Shown here one piece after another: positions 7,918 through 16,314 of a DNA stretch of 64,000 bases. A program made the position numbers and the translations under genes. This DNA comes from Bosea beijingensis. Its GTDB lineage: Bacteria > Pseudomonadota > Alphaproteobacteria > Rhizobiales > Beijerinckiaceae. Under the pieces are notes generated by a model. The model was given only the letters and a program-made list of their open reading frames with translations, was not told the origin of the DNA and did not search any database. How positions within the stretch are numbered: position 1 is the first letter of the stretch; each line of letters starts with the position of its first letter. The stretch spans positions 4,982,686-5,046,685 of the forward strand of contig NZ_CP132359.1 in assembly GCF_030758975.1 (NCBI RefSeq), written 5' to 3'.

Positions 7918-8847
7918 ATGACAATCCAGATCATCCAGATCCCATACGATAGTGGACACCGCGGTCAGCGGATGGGCCGCGGACCGCTCCATCTCGTTGA
8001 GGCTGGTCTGATCGAGAGGCTACGCGAGCCGGTTACCATCGTTCCGGTGCAACTTACGGCATCGACTGACTTTCCAACCGAGATCGGCAGCGCCTTTGAG
8101 CTGCATCGCGCCCTGGCCGCTTCCGTGACGCTGGCTTCCAAGAGCGGGGACCTCCCGCTCATTCTGTCGGGAAACTGCAACGCGTCCCTTGGAACCGTCG
8201 CCGGTCTCCAGAGCGCAGGGCTCCTATCGGGCCTCGGTGTCATCTGGTTCGACGGCCATGGCGACAGCGATACCCCGGATACGTTCACCGGCGATTTTCT
8301 AGACGCGATGGGATTGAGCACGCTGACGGGACGCTGCTGGCAGGCTCTATGCGCGACAGTGCCGGGCTTTCGACCGCTAAGCGACGAAACAGTTTTGCTG
8401 ATCGGCGGACATGCCGCGGATGACGGAGCCATCGGTGTCCTAAAAGCTTCCGGGATTGGTTGGCAGCACTCAGAGACCCTGCGGACGGCTTCACTCGCGA
8501 AGTCGCTGGCGCCGACGCTGAGCAGGATGGCCCAAGCGGGCGTCACCCGCGTGTACCTCCACCTCGATGTCGACGTATTGGACGCTCGTTATGCAGCTGC
8601 AAACGAGTTCGCGCGCGCTGGCGGGTTGTTTCCCGAACACGTGGCGGAATGCCTCCAATTGATCCTGGAAAGGTTTGACATCGCGGCGGCCGGCGTCGCC
8701 TCGTACGACCCGAGCTTAGACAAAGAGGGCTTGGTCGGCGAGTTTGCGACCAGCTTCCTGGAGGCGGTGGCCCAAGCTCATCGGGCCGTTCGCACGAACG
8801 CAAAGTCATCAAACGCAGTCGCTACCCGGGCTACCCGAACAGAGTGA
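7918..8847 (+). CDS. Arginase/ureohydrolase-family protein with altered metal site
   Basis: The 309-residue protein has two of the three ureohydrolase metal motifs: WFDGHGD (Asp112, His114, Asp116) and LHLDVDVLD (Asp217, Asp219). The first motif, usually GGDHS, reads SGNCNAS at 84-90, so the usual His ligand is Cys. Family members hydrolyse guanidino compounds or formimino groups with two Mn2+ ions. The altered motif may mean a different metal or a different reaction. The last 17 bases overlap the convergent DUF2269 gene. No other arginine-catabolism gene is adjacent. Confidence 0.8.
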   Translation: MTIQIIQIPYDSGHRGQRMGRGPLHLVEAGLIERLREPVTIVPVQLTASTDFPTEIGSAFELHRALAASVTLASKSGDLPLILSGNCNASLGTVAGLQSAGLLSGLGVIWFDGHGDSDTPDTFTGDFLDAMGLSTLTGRCWQALCATVPGFRPLSDETVLLIGGHAADDGAIGVLKASGIGWQHSETLRTASLAKSLAPTLSRMAQAGVTRVYLHLDVDVLDARYAAANEFARAGGLFPEHVAECLQLILERFDIAAAGVASYDPSLDKEGLVGEFATSFLEAVAQAHRAVRTNAKSSNAVATRATRTE

Positions 8848-9310
8848 CCGGTGGCCTGGCCATCATCAGCCACAGGATGGCCAGGATCGCGCCGAAGGCG
8901 GGAAACCCGAACACGAACCAGGTCCAGAACAGCACACGGTATCGCGGGGGCAAGGCGGTTCCTGCGCGCTCGGCTCCCTCGGCGATATCGCGTATGCGCA
9001 TCTGCATGACCACGACGGGAAGCCAGAACATCCCGATGACGATGTAGAGGATGATCGACAGCACGATCCACCCTTCAGACAGGTCGTAGCCCGCCTCACG
9101 AGCAAGGAGAACACCTGTAATCGGCTGAGCGATGACAGCGCTGGCGGTGAAGACGAAATCGGCAATGACGACGATCCGAGCGACACCGGCGATCTTGCTC
9201 ACATTCCCGGTGAAGTGGGCCATCACCATGAAGAAGGCGATCCCGGCCCCGGTTCCGATCAGCACGATGGCGCCCAGAAGGTGAAGATACTTGAGGAGCA
9301 AATACGTCAT
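8831..9310 (-). CDS. DUF2269 integral membrane protein
   Basis: A 159-residue protein with four predicted membrane helices: YLLLKYLHLLGAIVLIG at the N terminus, IVVIADFVFTASAVIA, IVLSIILYIVIGMFWLPVVV and FWTWFVFGFPAFGAILAIL. The KYLHLLGAIVLIGTG opening is typical of DUF2269. The start shares one base with the stop of the upstream SDR-DoxX gene (TGATG), so the two are co-transcribed. The pairing with a DoxX-containing protein suggests a shared membrane role, not further defined. Confidence 0.82.
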   Translation of the reverse strand: MTYLLLKYLHLLGAIVLIGTGAGIAFFMVMAHFTGNVSKIAGVARIVVIADFVFTASAVIAQPITGVLLAREAGYDLSEGWIVLSIILYIVIGMFWLPVVVMQMRIRDIAEGAERAGTALPPRYRVLFWTWFVFGFPAFGAILAILWLMMARPPVTLFG

Positions 9311-10602
9311 CAGCGATCCCTCAAGGTGGCGAGACCGACCATCATCAATGCAATGACCGGGGCGATCTTCAGAAGCGGCGCCAACGGATCGAACCACAAC
9401 CACGGCGTCACGAAGGACCCTGCCAGAGCGTAGGCGAGGGACACGGCTATCCCGGCCAGCATCGCTGGGCGCGCGGTCCTCCGGAACGCTATTCCCGCCC
9501 CGATCGAGAGATCGGCGAGGCCGCCGCCGACGATGGCGAGATTCGCCCAAAGACCGGTGACGCCGCCCTGCCCCATCAAGGCCACGCCGGTCGGCAGGCC
9601 GGGACCGAGCGAGGCCAATCCGGAGCCAATCCAGAATAAGGCGAGGCTGGCGATGATCACGGGCTTCAGGAGATAGAGCGTGGCGAACCAACGGTCCTGC
9701 ACCGATGCGGGTCGGGCTTCGAGGGTTTGACCGATGCGACTGGGTTCGATTCTCGTGAGACGCTTCCAGTCCGAATCATCGCCGGTCGCGCCTCGCGCGA
9801 CCTCCAGCCTTGCCGTGCTGCGCACGGGCGGTCGCCAGCCCAGCCGGCCGGCGAAATCGCCGCTTCGATACGCAAGGGTCGCCAGCCAGCTCGGTAGAGC
9901 GAACTCGACCGCCGGCGGCAGACCAAGCCATCTCCGGTAAAGGCGAACAAGTTCGACGAACTCGAAGCGTTCCGGCCCGGCGAGTTCCAACGCGAGCCGC
10001 GTCGGTGCCCCGGGCACAACGAAGAACGCGACCGTCGCGACGACGTCCTCGAGGGCGACCGGTCTGAGCGCTCCTGTATTCGGCATGACGGGCAAGTACG
10101 GGAGGCTCGCAAGCCCGCGGATAAGCGCGCTGGCGCCGTAGGCGGCAGGGCCCAGAACGACCGACGGACGCAGGATGACCCATTCCAGTGCGCTCGCGGA
10201 AAGCACGTCGTCGCCCGCCCGCTTGGTTGCCGAGAACCGCGTCGGCGTCGCGCTATCGACCCCCATTGCCGAGAAATGGACGAAACGCCTGACGCCCGCC
10301 GCGCTGCAACCCGCAACCAAGTCAGCCACTCCGATGTGATGGGTTCCTGCCAGGTCGTCCGTGGGACCGTCCTGAAGAGCGCCAGCGCAGTTCACAACCG
10401 CCGTGACGCCTGTCAGCAGACGCGCCCATTCGGCAGAACTCGTGCGTCCAATTTCTGCGGTCTTCCATTCGATCGTCGGATGGCGTCGGGCGGCATCCTC
10501 GACGTGACGGGATATGCCCAAAACCCGGCTGCGTGTGGCCAATGCGACGGCAATGTTCGTCCCGATCAGCCCCGTGGCTCCGATGACGGCAATACGGGCC
10601 AC
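9310..10602 (-). CDS. NAD(P)-binding SDR fused to a DoxX-like membrane domain
   Basis: Residues 1-290 are an atypical (NDUFA9-like) SDR: ARIAVIGATGLIGTNIA is the glycine-rich nucleotide site, followed by VVNCAG and HFSAMGVDS; no Tyr-x3-Lys pair is evident. Residues about 305-430 form four hydrophobic helices of the DoxX-like type (LLKPVIIASLALFWIGSG, LADLSIGAGIAF, MLAGIAVSLAYALAGSF). This fusion is known in Proteobacteria with unclear function; the first domain may bind NAD(P)H or a quinone-linked substrate at the membrane. An EcfG-like promoter precedes it and it is followed by the coupled DUF2269 gene. Confidence 0.85.
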   Translation of the reverse strand: MARIAVIGATGLIGTNIAVALATRSRVLGISRHVEDAARRHPTIEWKTAEIGRTSSAEWARLLTGVTAVVNCAGALQDGPTDDLAGTHHIGVADLVAGCSAAGVRRFVHFSAMGVDSATPTRFSATKRAGDDVLSASALEWVILRPSVVLGPAAYGASALIRGLASLPYLPVMPNTGALRPVALEDVVATVAFFVVPGAPTRLALELAGPERFEFVELVRLYRRWLGLPPAVEFALPSWLATLAYRSGDFAGRLGWRPPVRSTARLEVARGATGDDSDWKRLTRIEPSRIGQTLEARPASVQDRWFATLYLLKPVIIASLALFWIGSGLASLGPGLPTGVALMGQGGVTGLWANLAIVGGGLADLSIGAGIAFRRTARPAMLAGIAVSLAYALAGSFVTPWLWFDPLAPLLKIAPVIALMMVGLATLRDR

Positions 10603-10633
10603 GTTGATCTCCGGCTAAGGGCTATGCAGCCCC

Positions 10634-10658
10634 AACCTGAGCGGGCTCGCGATGTTCC
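10634..10658 (-). promoter_or_regulatory. EcfG-type promoter
   Basis: On the minus strand: GGAAC, 16 bases, GGTT. It lies 32 bases before the SDR-DoxX start and diverges from a second such site at 10676. Confidence 0.65.
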
Positions 10659-10675
10659 TGGACGCCGCTCGACGC

Positions 10676-10700
10676 GGAACACCGGTGTGCGGACCGAGTT
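10676..10700 (+). promoter_or_regulatory. EcfG-type promoter
   Basis: GGAAC, 16 bases, AGTT, 37 bases before the ATG of the DUF6766 gene. Confidence 0.6.
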
Positions 10701-10737
10701 TCTCCGACCGGCAGCTCAGATAAATAGGCAGCGGCAG

Positions 10738-11370
10738 ATGCGGCACCTCCTTCGCGATAACGGCCTCACGCTTGCACTCTCCGCGATGTTCCTTGTCTCC
10801 CTGATAGGGATGGCCCTGACCGGGCATGCATCCCGCAACCAAGAACTTGTGGAACATGGTCAAGCTGCACTCGGATTGGGGGCCTACCTTTCCGGAGGCA
10901 CGTTCCTCTCGGCCCTGTTCGAGAACTGGGAGAGCGAGTTCCTGCAGATGGCGGTTTACGTCGTCCTGACCGCAATGCTTTTCCAGCGGGGCTCGGCGGA
11001 GTCACGCGATCCGGACGACCCCGAGCGCGACGGAGACGAAGTTCCTTGGCGCGACCGCCATCCGATCCTCGCCTGGCTCTACGAACGATCGCTCGGCATC
11101 GCCCTCGCCGTTCTCTTTATAATTTCGTTCGTCCTCCACTGGTGGTTCAGCATGGTCGCTGCCAATCAAGAGGCGGCGCTTCATGGCCGGGCACCTCAGT
11201 CGGCGCTCGAATACCTCGGCGACTCCGAGCTTTGGTTCGAATCCTTCCAGAACTGGCAGTCGGAGTTTCTCTCGACGGCCATGCTGGTTGTATTGTCGAT
11301 ATTCCTACGGCACCGCGGCTCTCCCGAATCCAAACCGGCGGCCGCAGGCAATGACGAGACCGGCGCGTGA
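10738..11370 (+). CDS. DUF6766-like membrane protein with internal duplication
   Basis: A 210-residue protein made of two similar halves, each a helix pair ending in a signature: ENWESEFLQMAVYVVLTAM near residue 63 and QNWQSEFLSTAMLVVLSIF near 165. Each half is followed by a charged cytoplasmic segment (RGSAES / RGSPES). Four to five membrane helices are likely. The repeats suggest an internal gene duplication. The start was set at the ATG that follows an EcfG-like promoter. It probably forms an operon with the flavoprotein 43 bases downstream. Confidence 0.78.
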   Translation: MRHLLRDNGLTLALSAMFLVSLIGMALTGHASRNQELVEHGQAALGLGAYLSGGTFLSALFENWESEFLQMAVYVVLTAMLFQRGSAESRDPDDPERDGDEVPWRDRHPILAWLYERSLGIALAVLFIISFVLHWWFSMVAANQEAALHGRAPQSALEYLGDSELWFESFQNWQSEFLSTAMLVVLSIFLRHRGSPESKPAAAGNDETGA

Positions 11371-11413
11371 GGGTGCGCCGGCAAACAGGAATGTGACCAG
11401 TGAAAGGCGAGCG

Positions 11414-12325
11414 ATGTCGGAAGCCCTCGACTGCCTGATCATCGGAGGCGGACCTGCGGGACTGACCGCGGCGATATATCTCGCGCGATTCCATCTGTCC
11501 GTGACCGTGATCGACGACGGCAACAGTCGCGCGCGTCAGATTCCGTGCACTCACAACCACGCCGGGTTTCCTGAAGGCATCGCAGGGGCCGACCTGCTAG
11601 ACCGCATGCGTGACCAGGCGCTCAAATACGGAGCCCGCTTCCTCGATGGGCATGTCGACGAACTAGTGACAGGTCCCCTCGGGTTTGTCTGCCGCGGTCG
11701 CGAGGTGAGCGGCTCTGCCAGAACCGTGCTTCTCGCAACCGGGGTAACCAACAGGCGACCGGACATTCCCGAGGCCGTTCATGATGAAGCGCTGCGCACG
11801 GGCAGGCTGCGCTATTGCCCGGTGTGCGATGGCTATGAAGTGACGGATCAGAACGTCTGTGTCATCGGCCGCGGCGCGCGCGCCCTGACCGAAGCCATCT
11901 TCCTAAGATCCTTCACCGATCGGGTCACGCTGATCCTAGATCCGAACGCCGAGTTGACCGAGCAGGATTTTAGCAGGGTCGGCGCGGTCGGCATCGTGAT
12001 AGTTCGCGGTCAACCGAGTGATTTTGTCCTCCACGAGACCGCGATACACGTCAGCGTAGGTCCGCGGCGGATGTCCTTCGATACTGTCTATCCCGCACTC
12101 GGCTCTGACATTCACTCGAAACTAGCGGCGGCCGTCGGCGCAGTATTGACTGACGAGGGGTGCATCAAGGTCGATGCCCACCAGCGCACCAATGTCCCGG
12201 GGTTGTACGCCGCCGGCGATGTCGTAGTCGGGCTGGACCAGATCAGCCACGCGATGGGCGAGGCCGGCGTCGCCGCAACGACTATCCGCAATGACTTGGC
12301 TACGGCCAAGCCGATGCTGCGCTAA
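11414..12325 (+). CDS. Thioredoxin-reductase-like FAD/NAD(P) oxidoreductase
   Basis: This 303-residue flavoprotein has LIIGGGPAGLTAAIYLAR (FAD site), ATGVTNRRPDIP, the redox-active CPVCDG at about residues 136-141, an atypical second nucleotide site (VIGRGAR) and the C-terminal FAD motif GLYAAGDVV. Size and CxxC position fit the low-molecular-weight thioredoxin reductase class. The second Rossmann motif reads GRGARA rather than GxGxxA, so pyridine-nucleotide specificity is uncertain. The gene ends four bases inside the convergent holin-like gene. Confidence 0.88.
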   Translation: MSEALDCLIIGGGPAGLTAAIYLARFHLSVTVIDDGNSRARQIPCTHNHAGFPEGIAGADLLDRMRDQALKYGARFLDGHVDELVTGPLGFVCRGREVSGSARTVLLATGVTNRRPDIPEAVHDEALRTGRLRYCPVCDGYEVTDQNVCVIGRGARALTEAIFLRSFTDRVTLILDPNAELTEQDFSRVGAVGIVIVRGQPSDFVLHETAIHVSVGPRRMSFDTVYPALGSDIHSKLAAAVGAVLTDEGCIKVDAHQRTNVPGLYAAGDVVVGLDQISHAMGEAGVAATTIRNDLATAKPMLR

Positions 12326-12780
12326 TCGAACCGGTCGCGGTGGAGCCTCTCCGCAGTGAGCTCTTGAACGGCGCCCCTGCGCCTCCTCAAGAATGCCAGC
12401 GTTCCGACCGCGACGGCACCCGCGATTGCCCCAGCAACGGCCGGCGCCATCGTCCGCTTTGGCCGTATCAGAACCTTCGCGGTTCGCGCGATCGCCGGAG
12501 AGTCTTGCAGGCGCTGGTAGAGCGACGGCGACCGGGTTTGTGAGAGAACGTATCCGGCGACGATGAGGCCTACTGCGAATAGCAACAAACCACCAGCGAC
12601 GATGAGGCTCGCCGTTATCGAGCCCCAGCGGAACATGAGCGCCGCATGAAGTGCACTAAGCGCGTATCCGGCCGCGAAGACCGCCAAAAGCCCGCTGGCA
12701 ACCCAGAGGACATACACGATCAATTGGCGCTTGAGCGCCGCCGTCACTACAGAGACTAACCGGGCGACGAGGCCGCCCAT
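12322..12780 (-). CDS. Holin-like (phage holin superfamily III) membrane protein
   Basis: A 152-residue protein with helices at about 20-45 and 52-80, and a third hydrophobic stretch (VAGAIAGAVAVGTLAFL) near the basic C terminus. The layout resembles the phage holin 3-6/DUF1469 group that often sits beside DUF883 proteins in Proteobacteria. It lies four bases after the DUF883 gene and probably shares its promoter. Real phage genes are absent, so a general envelope-stress role is more likely than lysis. Confidence 0.72.
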   Translation of the reverse strand: MGGLVARLVSVVTAALKRQLIVYVLWVASGLLAVFAAGYALSALHAALMFRWGSITASLIVAGGLLLFAVGLIVAGYVLSQTRSPSLYQRLQDSPAIARTAKVLIRPKRTMAPAVAGAIAGAVAVGTLAFLRRRRGAVQELTAERLHRDRFD

Positions 12781-12783
12781 GGC

Positions 12784-13044
12784 CTATTTCGCCGCCCAGA
12801 AGCCGAAGATCACTCCGGCCGCCGCAGCCCAGGCAAGGGCGCGTAGCGGCTGGGCTCTGATTTCGGCCATCAGCAAGCTCTGCAGCTCGCTGACCTGTTC
12901 ACCTGCTGCCTCCGTCATGCGATCCGTGTCGATGCCAACCGATTTAAGGTTTTCGGAAACTTCGCTCGCTGCGGCTTGGGCTGCCTGCATTTGCGAGCGC
13001 TTGCCATCGCCACCTGTCTGGCCGAATTCGTTCTCATCTGCCAT
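12784..13044 (-). CDS. DUF883 (ElaB/YqjD/YgaM-like) protein
   Basis: The 86-residue product has a long amphipathic helix (MQAAQAAASEVSENLKSVG...AAGEQVSELQSLL) followed by a C-terminal membrane segment after the typical RAQPLRALAWAAAAGVIFGF sequence. That is the DUF883 layout; E. coli relatives are stationary-phase, ribosome- and membrane-associated proteins. An EcfG-like promoter ends 38 bases before its ATG. It is the first gene of a pair with the holin-like protein. Confidence 0.85.
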   Translation of the reverse strand: MADENEFGQTGGDGKRSQMQAAQAAASEVSENLKSVGIDTDRMTEAAGEQVSELQSLLMAEIRAQPLRALAWAAAAGVIFGFWAAK

Positions 13045-13081
13045 CGTGCGCTCCTAAAGCTTGCAGTTATGATGAGCTTTC

Positions 13082-13106
13082 AACGGGCACCTGCGCCAAC
13101 GGTTCC
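13082..13106 (-). promoter_or_regulatory. EcfG-type promoter
   Basis: On the minus strand: GGAAC, 16 bases, CGTT, an exact consensus match, 38 bases before the DUF883 start. Confidence 0.75.
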
Positions 13107-13127
13107 TGGGTTTCCGCGTTCGCCGCA

Positions 13128-14237
13128 TCACCGTTGAGTGGACTGGTTTCTATCCGACCGGCGGTCGCCACCGGACTTGTTGTCAGCAGCGTCTGCGCCG
13201 CGAAGCCCGATTGGTCGCGGTGAGCCTTTGGTGGTGTCGCGGAGGGTCTGACGCTCGGCTTCAGAATTCAGTTCGGCACCGACCAAAATGATCGTCGCTG
13301 ACAACCACATCCACATTAGGAGAGCGATCACGGCGCCAAGCGCGCCGTACGTTTTGTTGTAATCCTCGAAGCTGGCGACATACCAAGAGAACAGAACCGA
13401 TCCGAGCAACCACGCGACGCTTGCGAAAATTGCTCCGGGGCTGACCCATTTCCATTGGGCATCGTCACGGCTCGGCCCGAAGCGGTACAGCGCCGCTAGC
13501 CCGATCATCATGATGGCGACCAAGACGGGCCACCGGCCGAGCCATATCAGCCATTCCGCGACGCCTCCAAGGTAGAGGTAATCAAGGACGACAGGGATGG
13601 CGGCCACCGCGCCGATTGCAAGCACGGCGAACACAAGAATGCCGAGCGTGAAAACGAGCGAGGTCAGGTTTAGTCGGATGAAGCTGCGCTTCTCCTCTTC
13701 GCCATAGGCGACGTTGAGCGCGTCGAAGACAGCTTTCACTCCTGCATTCGCACTCCACGCCGATAGCCCTAGACCGATGACGAAAGCGAAGCCGAGCTTG
13801 GTCTCGTTTCCCGTCGAGATGCGCATGATCTGATCGCGCACGACCTCGATCGCGCCACCAGGAAGCATGCCGTCTGCTGCCGAGAGCTGCTCAGCGACTG
13901 TTCCCGGATCGGCTACCAGACCGTACAGCGATACGAAGGCCGCAATCGCTGGGAAAATCGCAAGCAGCCCGTAGAAGGTCACACCGGCCGCGACCGCGAG
14001 CACCCTGTCCCTGCCGACTTCGCCATATGTCCGCAAGAAGATATCGCGCCAGCCCGACGAGGGGATTTCGGTAGGCGCGTCGGCATCAGCTCCATCAGTA
14101 GCGGCGGAGCTGACACGCCCGGTGCCTGTGCGAGGACGGTCCGCGAGGAGCGAGTACAGCTGTACGGCCGCTAGCGATGCCGCCAAACCGGCCAGGGCCG
14201 AGAACGACGCCTGCTTAACAAGAAATGGAATGCGCAC
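13128..14237 (-). CDS. YihY/BrkB-family inner-membrane protein
   Basis: This 369-residue protein has an N-terminal helix (ASFSALAGLAASLAAVQLYS), then the YihY/BrkB domain from about residue 60: AAGVTFYGLLAIFPAIAAFVSLYGL, LSAWSANAGVKAVFDALN, and helices near 200, 235, 270 and 305 ending with LLMWMWLSATIILVGAELN. The NKTYGALGAVIALLMW block is the family hallmark. The usual YihY protein is about 290-300 residues; the extra 60 residues at each end are low-complexity and charged. The function of the family is not settled. It is separated from DUF883 by a promoter. Confidence 0.9.
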   Translation of the reverse strand: MRIPFLVKQASFSALAGLAASLAAVQLYSLLADRPRTGTGRVSSAATDGADADAPTEIPSSGWRDIFLRTYGEVGRDRVLAVAAGVTFYGLLAIFPAIAAFVSLYGLVADPGTVAEQLSAADGMLPGGAIEVVRDQIMRISTGNETKLGFAFVIGLGLSAWSANAGVKAVFDALNVAYGEEEKRSFIRLNLTSLVFTLGILVFAVLAIGAVAAIPVVLDYLYLGGVAEWLIWLGRWPVLVAIMMIGLAALYRFGPSRDDAQWKWVSPGAIFASVAWLLGSVLFSWYVASFEDYNKTYGALGAVIALLMWMWLSATIILVGAELNSEAERQTLRDTTKGSPRPIGLRGADAADNKSGGDRRSDRNQSTQR

Positions 14238-14535
14238 GTGCCTCGCCCCAAAGATCTGTAACCCGGGGCGCGCGGGAAAGGTTGCAGGAAGGAATGCGAA
14301 GAGTCGCGCAGTTCCAGCCGCGACGATCAGCGCAGCAGCTGCGACGGCTCACCCTGCTCGGGCCAGTTCGCTTTGTGCCCGCGTAGCTAGACCGTTTGTG
14401 GCAATCCAGCAGGTGTTCGGCACGCCCAAAGCCTGCGGCATCGCGATCGACTATTCGGGTGTCTTCCTAGCCGCCGCCTTTAGCGCTGGCCTAATCGCCA
14501 AGCTGATCGCGATCATAGATGTGCAGGAGGCACCT

Positions 14536-15018
14536 ATGGCGACCGAGCTCAAGACCCTGGACGACCTGTTTATTACGCCGAAAAGCAGATCCTGAAGGCG
14601 CTCCCGAAGATGGCGAAAGCCGCGACTTCGCCCGAGGTGAGGAAGGCCTTCGAGATGCATCGCGACGAAACGGAGGCCATGTCGAGCGGCTGACCAAAGT
14701 GTTCGAAATCGTCGGGAAGGCGCCGCGCGCCAAGATCTGCGATGCCATCCTGGGCATCATCGAGGAAGGCAAGAGCATCATGGACGAGTTCGAGGCAGCA
14801 CCCGCCTTGGGCGCGGGCCTCGTCGCCGCCGCGCAAGCGGTCGAGCATTATGAGCACGCTATGGTACATTGAAGGCGTGGGCGCAGCAGCTCGGCCCGAA
14901 GGATGCCGTTGCCCTGCTATATCAGACGCTGGCGGAGCAAACCAAGACGGACAAGCTGCTGTCGCAGATCGGAACGGCTTCAGCCAATAGCAAGGCTCAG
15001 GCCAAGAGCGCTGCCTAA
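14536..15018 (+). pseudogene. Frame-broken DUF892 (YciE/YciF) ferritin-like gene
   Basis: The three frames together spell a DUF892 protein: MATELKTLDDLFI, then YAEKQILKALPKM, then HVERLTKVFEIVGKAPRAK, EHYE and finally YGTLKAW to SAKSAA. Each block is displaced from the next by a small deletion (near 14573, 14682 and 14853). Side by side with the intact copy at 26555-27058, the missing parts are HDTLKDVY, one base pair-group at GQ/GH and the ISR codons. AGGAGG precedes the ATG, so the site was once translated. As read, the product ends after 19 residues. Confidence 0.85.
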
Positions 15019-15140
15019 CGAATACGCCGTAATCCCTAGATGAGCTGACTTCGCTTGAGCCCGCGTGGCGGGCAGGAATGTCTTTCGAATCGGCGCACGG
15101 CAGGACCAATCCCGGTGCGCTTAAGGGTAGCTTGATACCG

Positions 15141-15368
15141 TTATCCCGACTTAGACCCTTCATCGTCCCGGTCCCGCCCATGCCCATTGCCCGGCGTAGC
15201 GTCGCCGTCGCCGGATAGGACGACAGGGTTCGCGCTTACAAGGCCGCCGGCATTCGGTTCGGCCTGAGATGCCGCATACTGGCCAGCGGCGTCTTTCTTC
15301 GCCGGCTCGCGCGATCGGATGTCCGCCTCTTGCTCGGGCGTCATTGGGTTTCCGTTTCCATGCCTCAT
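15141..15368 (-). CDS. Small hydrophilic hypothetical protein
   Basis: A 75-residue, disordered-looking protein rich in Gly, Asp, Glu and Asn (MTPEQEADIRSREPAKKDA..., ending in GHGRDRDDEGSKSG). The composition is hydrophilin-like. It lies 14 bases after the next gene upstream on the same strand and could share its EcfG-like promoter. No family is recognised. Confidence 0.6.
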   Translation of the reverse strand: MRHGNGNPMTPEQEADIRSREPAKKDAAGQYAASQAEPNAGGLVSANPVVLSGDGDATPGNGHGRDRDDEGSKSG

Positions 15369-15382
15369 GGCGCACCCTCTTC

Positions 15383-15631
15383 TTACTTGTCACGCTTAGC
15401 GGCGTCTCGAGTCCGATCAGGAAGCGTATCGACTGCCTCGTCGGCGCCTTGGTCCTCATGCAGGACGCCCTCACGAAGGACCTTCGTCGCAGCATCGGCT
15501 TTTCTCTTCGGATCGGTTGGAATGGCCTTGGTTTCGTCCGTGGCGTGAAGGCCAATATCTTTGGGCTTCTGCCCGTGGTTGCGGGCACTGGCTGCAAAGG
15601 TCGCGAGAGCCTCAGGCTGGTCTTTCCCCAT
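15383..15631 (-). CDS. Small charged hypothetical stress protein
   Basis: The product is 82 residues (MGKDQPEALATFAASARNHG...), soluble and highly charged with no known domain. An upstream Met at 15685 is open, but an EcfG-like promoter (15656-15680) lies inside that extension, and AGGAG sits 8 bases before the ATG at 15631, so the shorter start was chosen. The sequence HGQKPKDIGLHATDETKAIPTDPKRKADAA looks like a low-complexity hydrophilic protein. Probably co-transcribed with the 75-residue gene downstream. Confidence 0.65.
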   Translation of the reverse strand: MGKDQPEALATFAASARNHGQKPKDIGLHATDETKAIPTDPKRKADAATKVLREGVLHEDQGADEAVDTLPDRTRDAAKRDK

Positions 15632-15655
15632 GGCGGATTCTCCTGTTTGGCTCGC

Positions 15656-15680
15656 AACCACGTAGATGTGCTGTTGTTCC
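15656..15680 (-). promoter_or_regulatory. EcfG-type promoter
   Basis: On the minus strand: GGAAC, 16 bases, GGTT, 24 bases before the chosen ATG at 15631. It argues against the longer reading frame from 15685. Confidence 0.65.
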
Positions 15681-15808
15681 TCCATCGCCGCCCCTAAAGC
15701 ACCAGGTCGGCTCGATCAATCAGCTTGCGCCTGGTATGATAGAGCATTCCTAAGCCATACCAAGCGCGTGGGAGCCCACCACCTGAGCGTAAGCAAGAGG
15801 TGCCTCGC

Positions 15809-16225
15809 TCAGTCGAGCAATCGAAACGGGACGAGCCTCGAAAGCGCGGGTTCGGCGTGGAAATAGTTGATTGACCGAATCAGCCCCGGTCCGGGTAGCC
15901 GACCAAGCCATCTAAACTGTATCAGGACCACTTGATTTCGGCGAACGTCGGCACTGTTTTCAAAGGTTCGCCGGTGGCGACGCGATGCCCGGAAATAATC
16001 AGGTTTCGGGCTCATCCCTAGCAGTAGATCATGTTTTACTCCGAAAACCGCGCTATTCCGTCTCGCTTCTGCGGCGGCTTCCGAAGTTGCCATTTCGCGC
16101 AGCTCTTCGGAGGTGTGTTTCTCCGCAAGCTCGCGAGCCTTGCCGCCGAGTGAAACGTCGCGATCGCGTCCGGCTAGGGCCGCCGCAGCCACGGACCGCT
16201 CCTCAATTCCCGGTCGCTCCGCCAT
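15809..16225 (-). CDS. Hypothetical protein with Lys/Glu-rich helical N-terminus
   Basis: With the ATG at 16225, which has GGAGG seven bases upstream, the product is 138 residues. The first 70 (VAAAALAGRDRDVSLGGKARELAEKHTSEELREMATSEAAAEARR) are helical and charged; the rest (from FGVKHDLLLGMSPKPDYF on) looks less conserved and may be a read-through tail. No family is recognised. Located between small stress genes on the same strand, so a stress role is plausible but unproven. Confidence 0.5.
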   Translation of the reverse strand: MAERPGIEERSVAAAALAGRDRDVSLGGKARELAEKHTSEELREMATSEAAAEARRNSAVFGVKHDLLLGMSPKPDYFRASRRHRRTFENSADVRRNQVVLIQFRWLGRLPGPGLIRSINYFHAEPALSRLVPFRLLD

Positions 16226-16314
16226 GGCGATCCTCCGAGTAAGCTCGTGTTTTAGGATCGAAACCCGCGGACGGCGGGCAGGCCGCCCCAGCAACGCGCG
16301 GCGGCCGTCGCAGA

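Noticed and set aside
12322..13044. Holin-like protein as evidence for a prophage
   Set aside because: No other phage genes, attachment sites or integrase; pairing with DUF883 and a stress promoter fits a host envelope gene.
14238..14535. Open frame upstream of the broken DUF892 gene (from 14122)
   Set aside because: No ribosome site or recognisable protein; only the part after 14536 matches DUF892.
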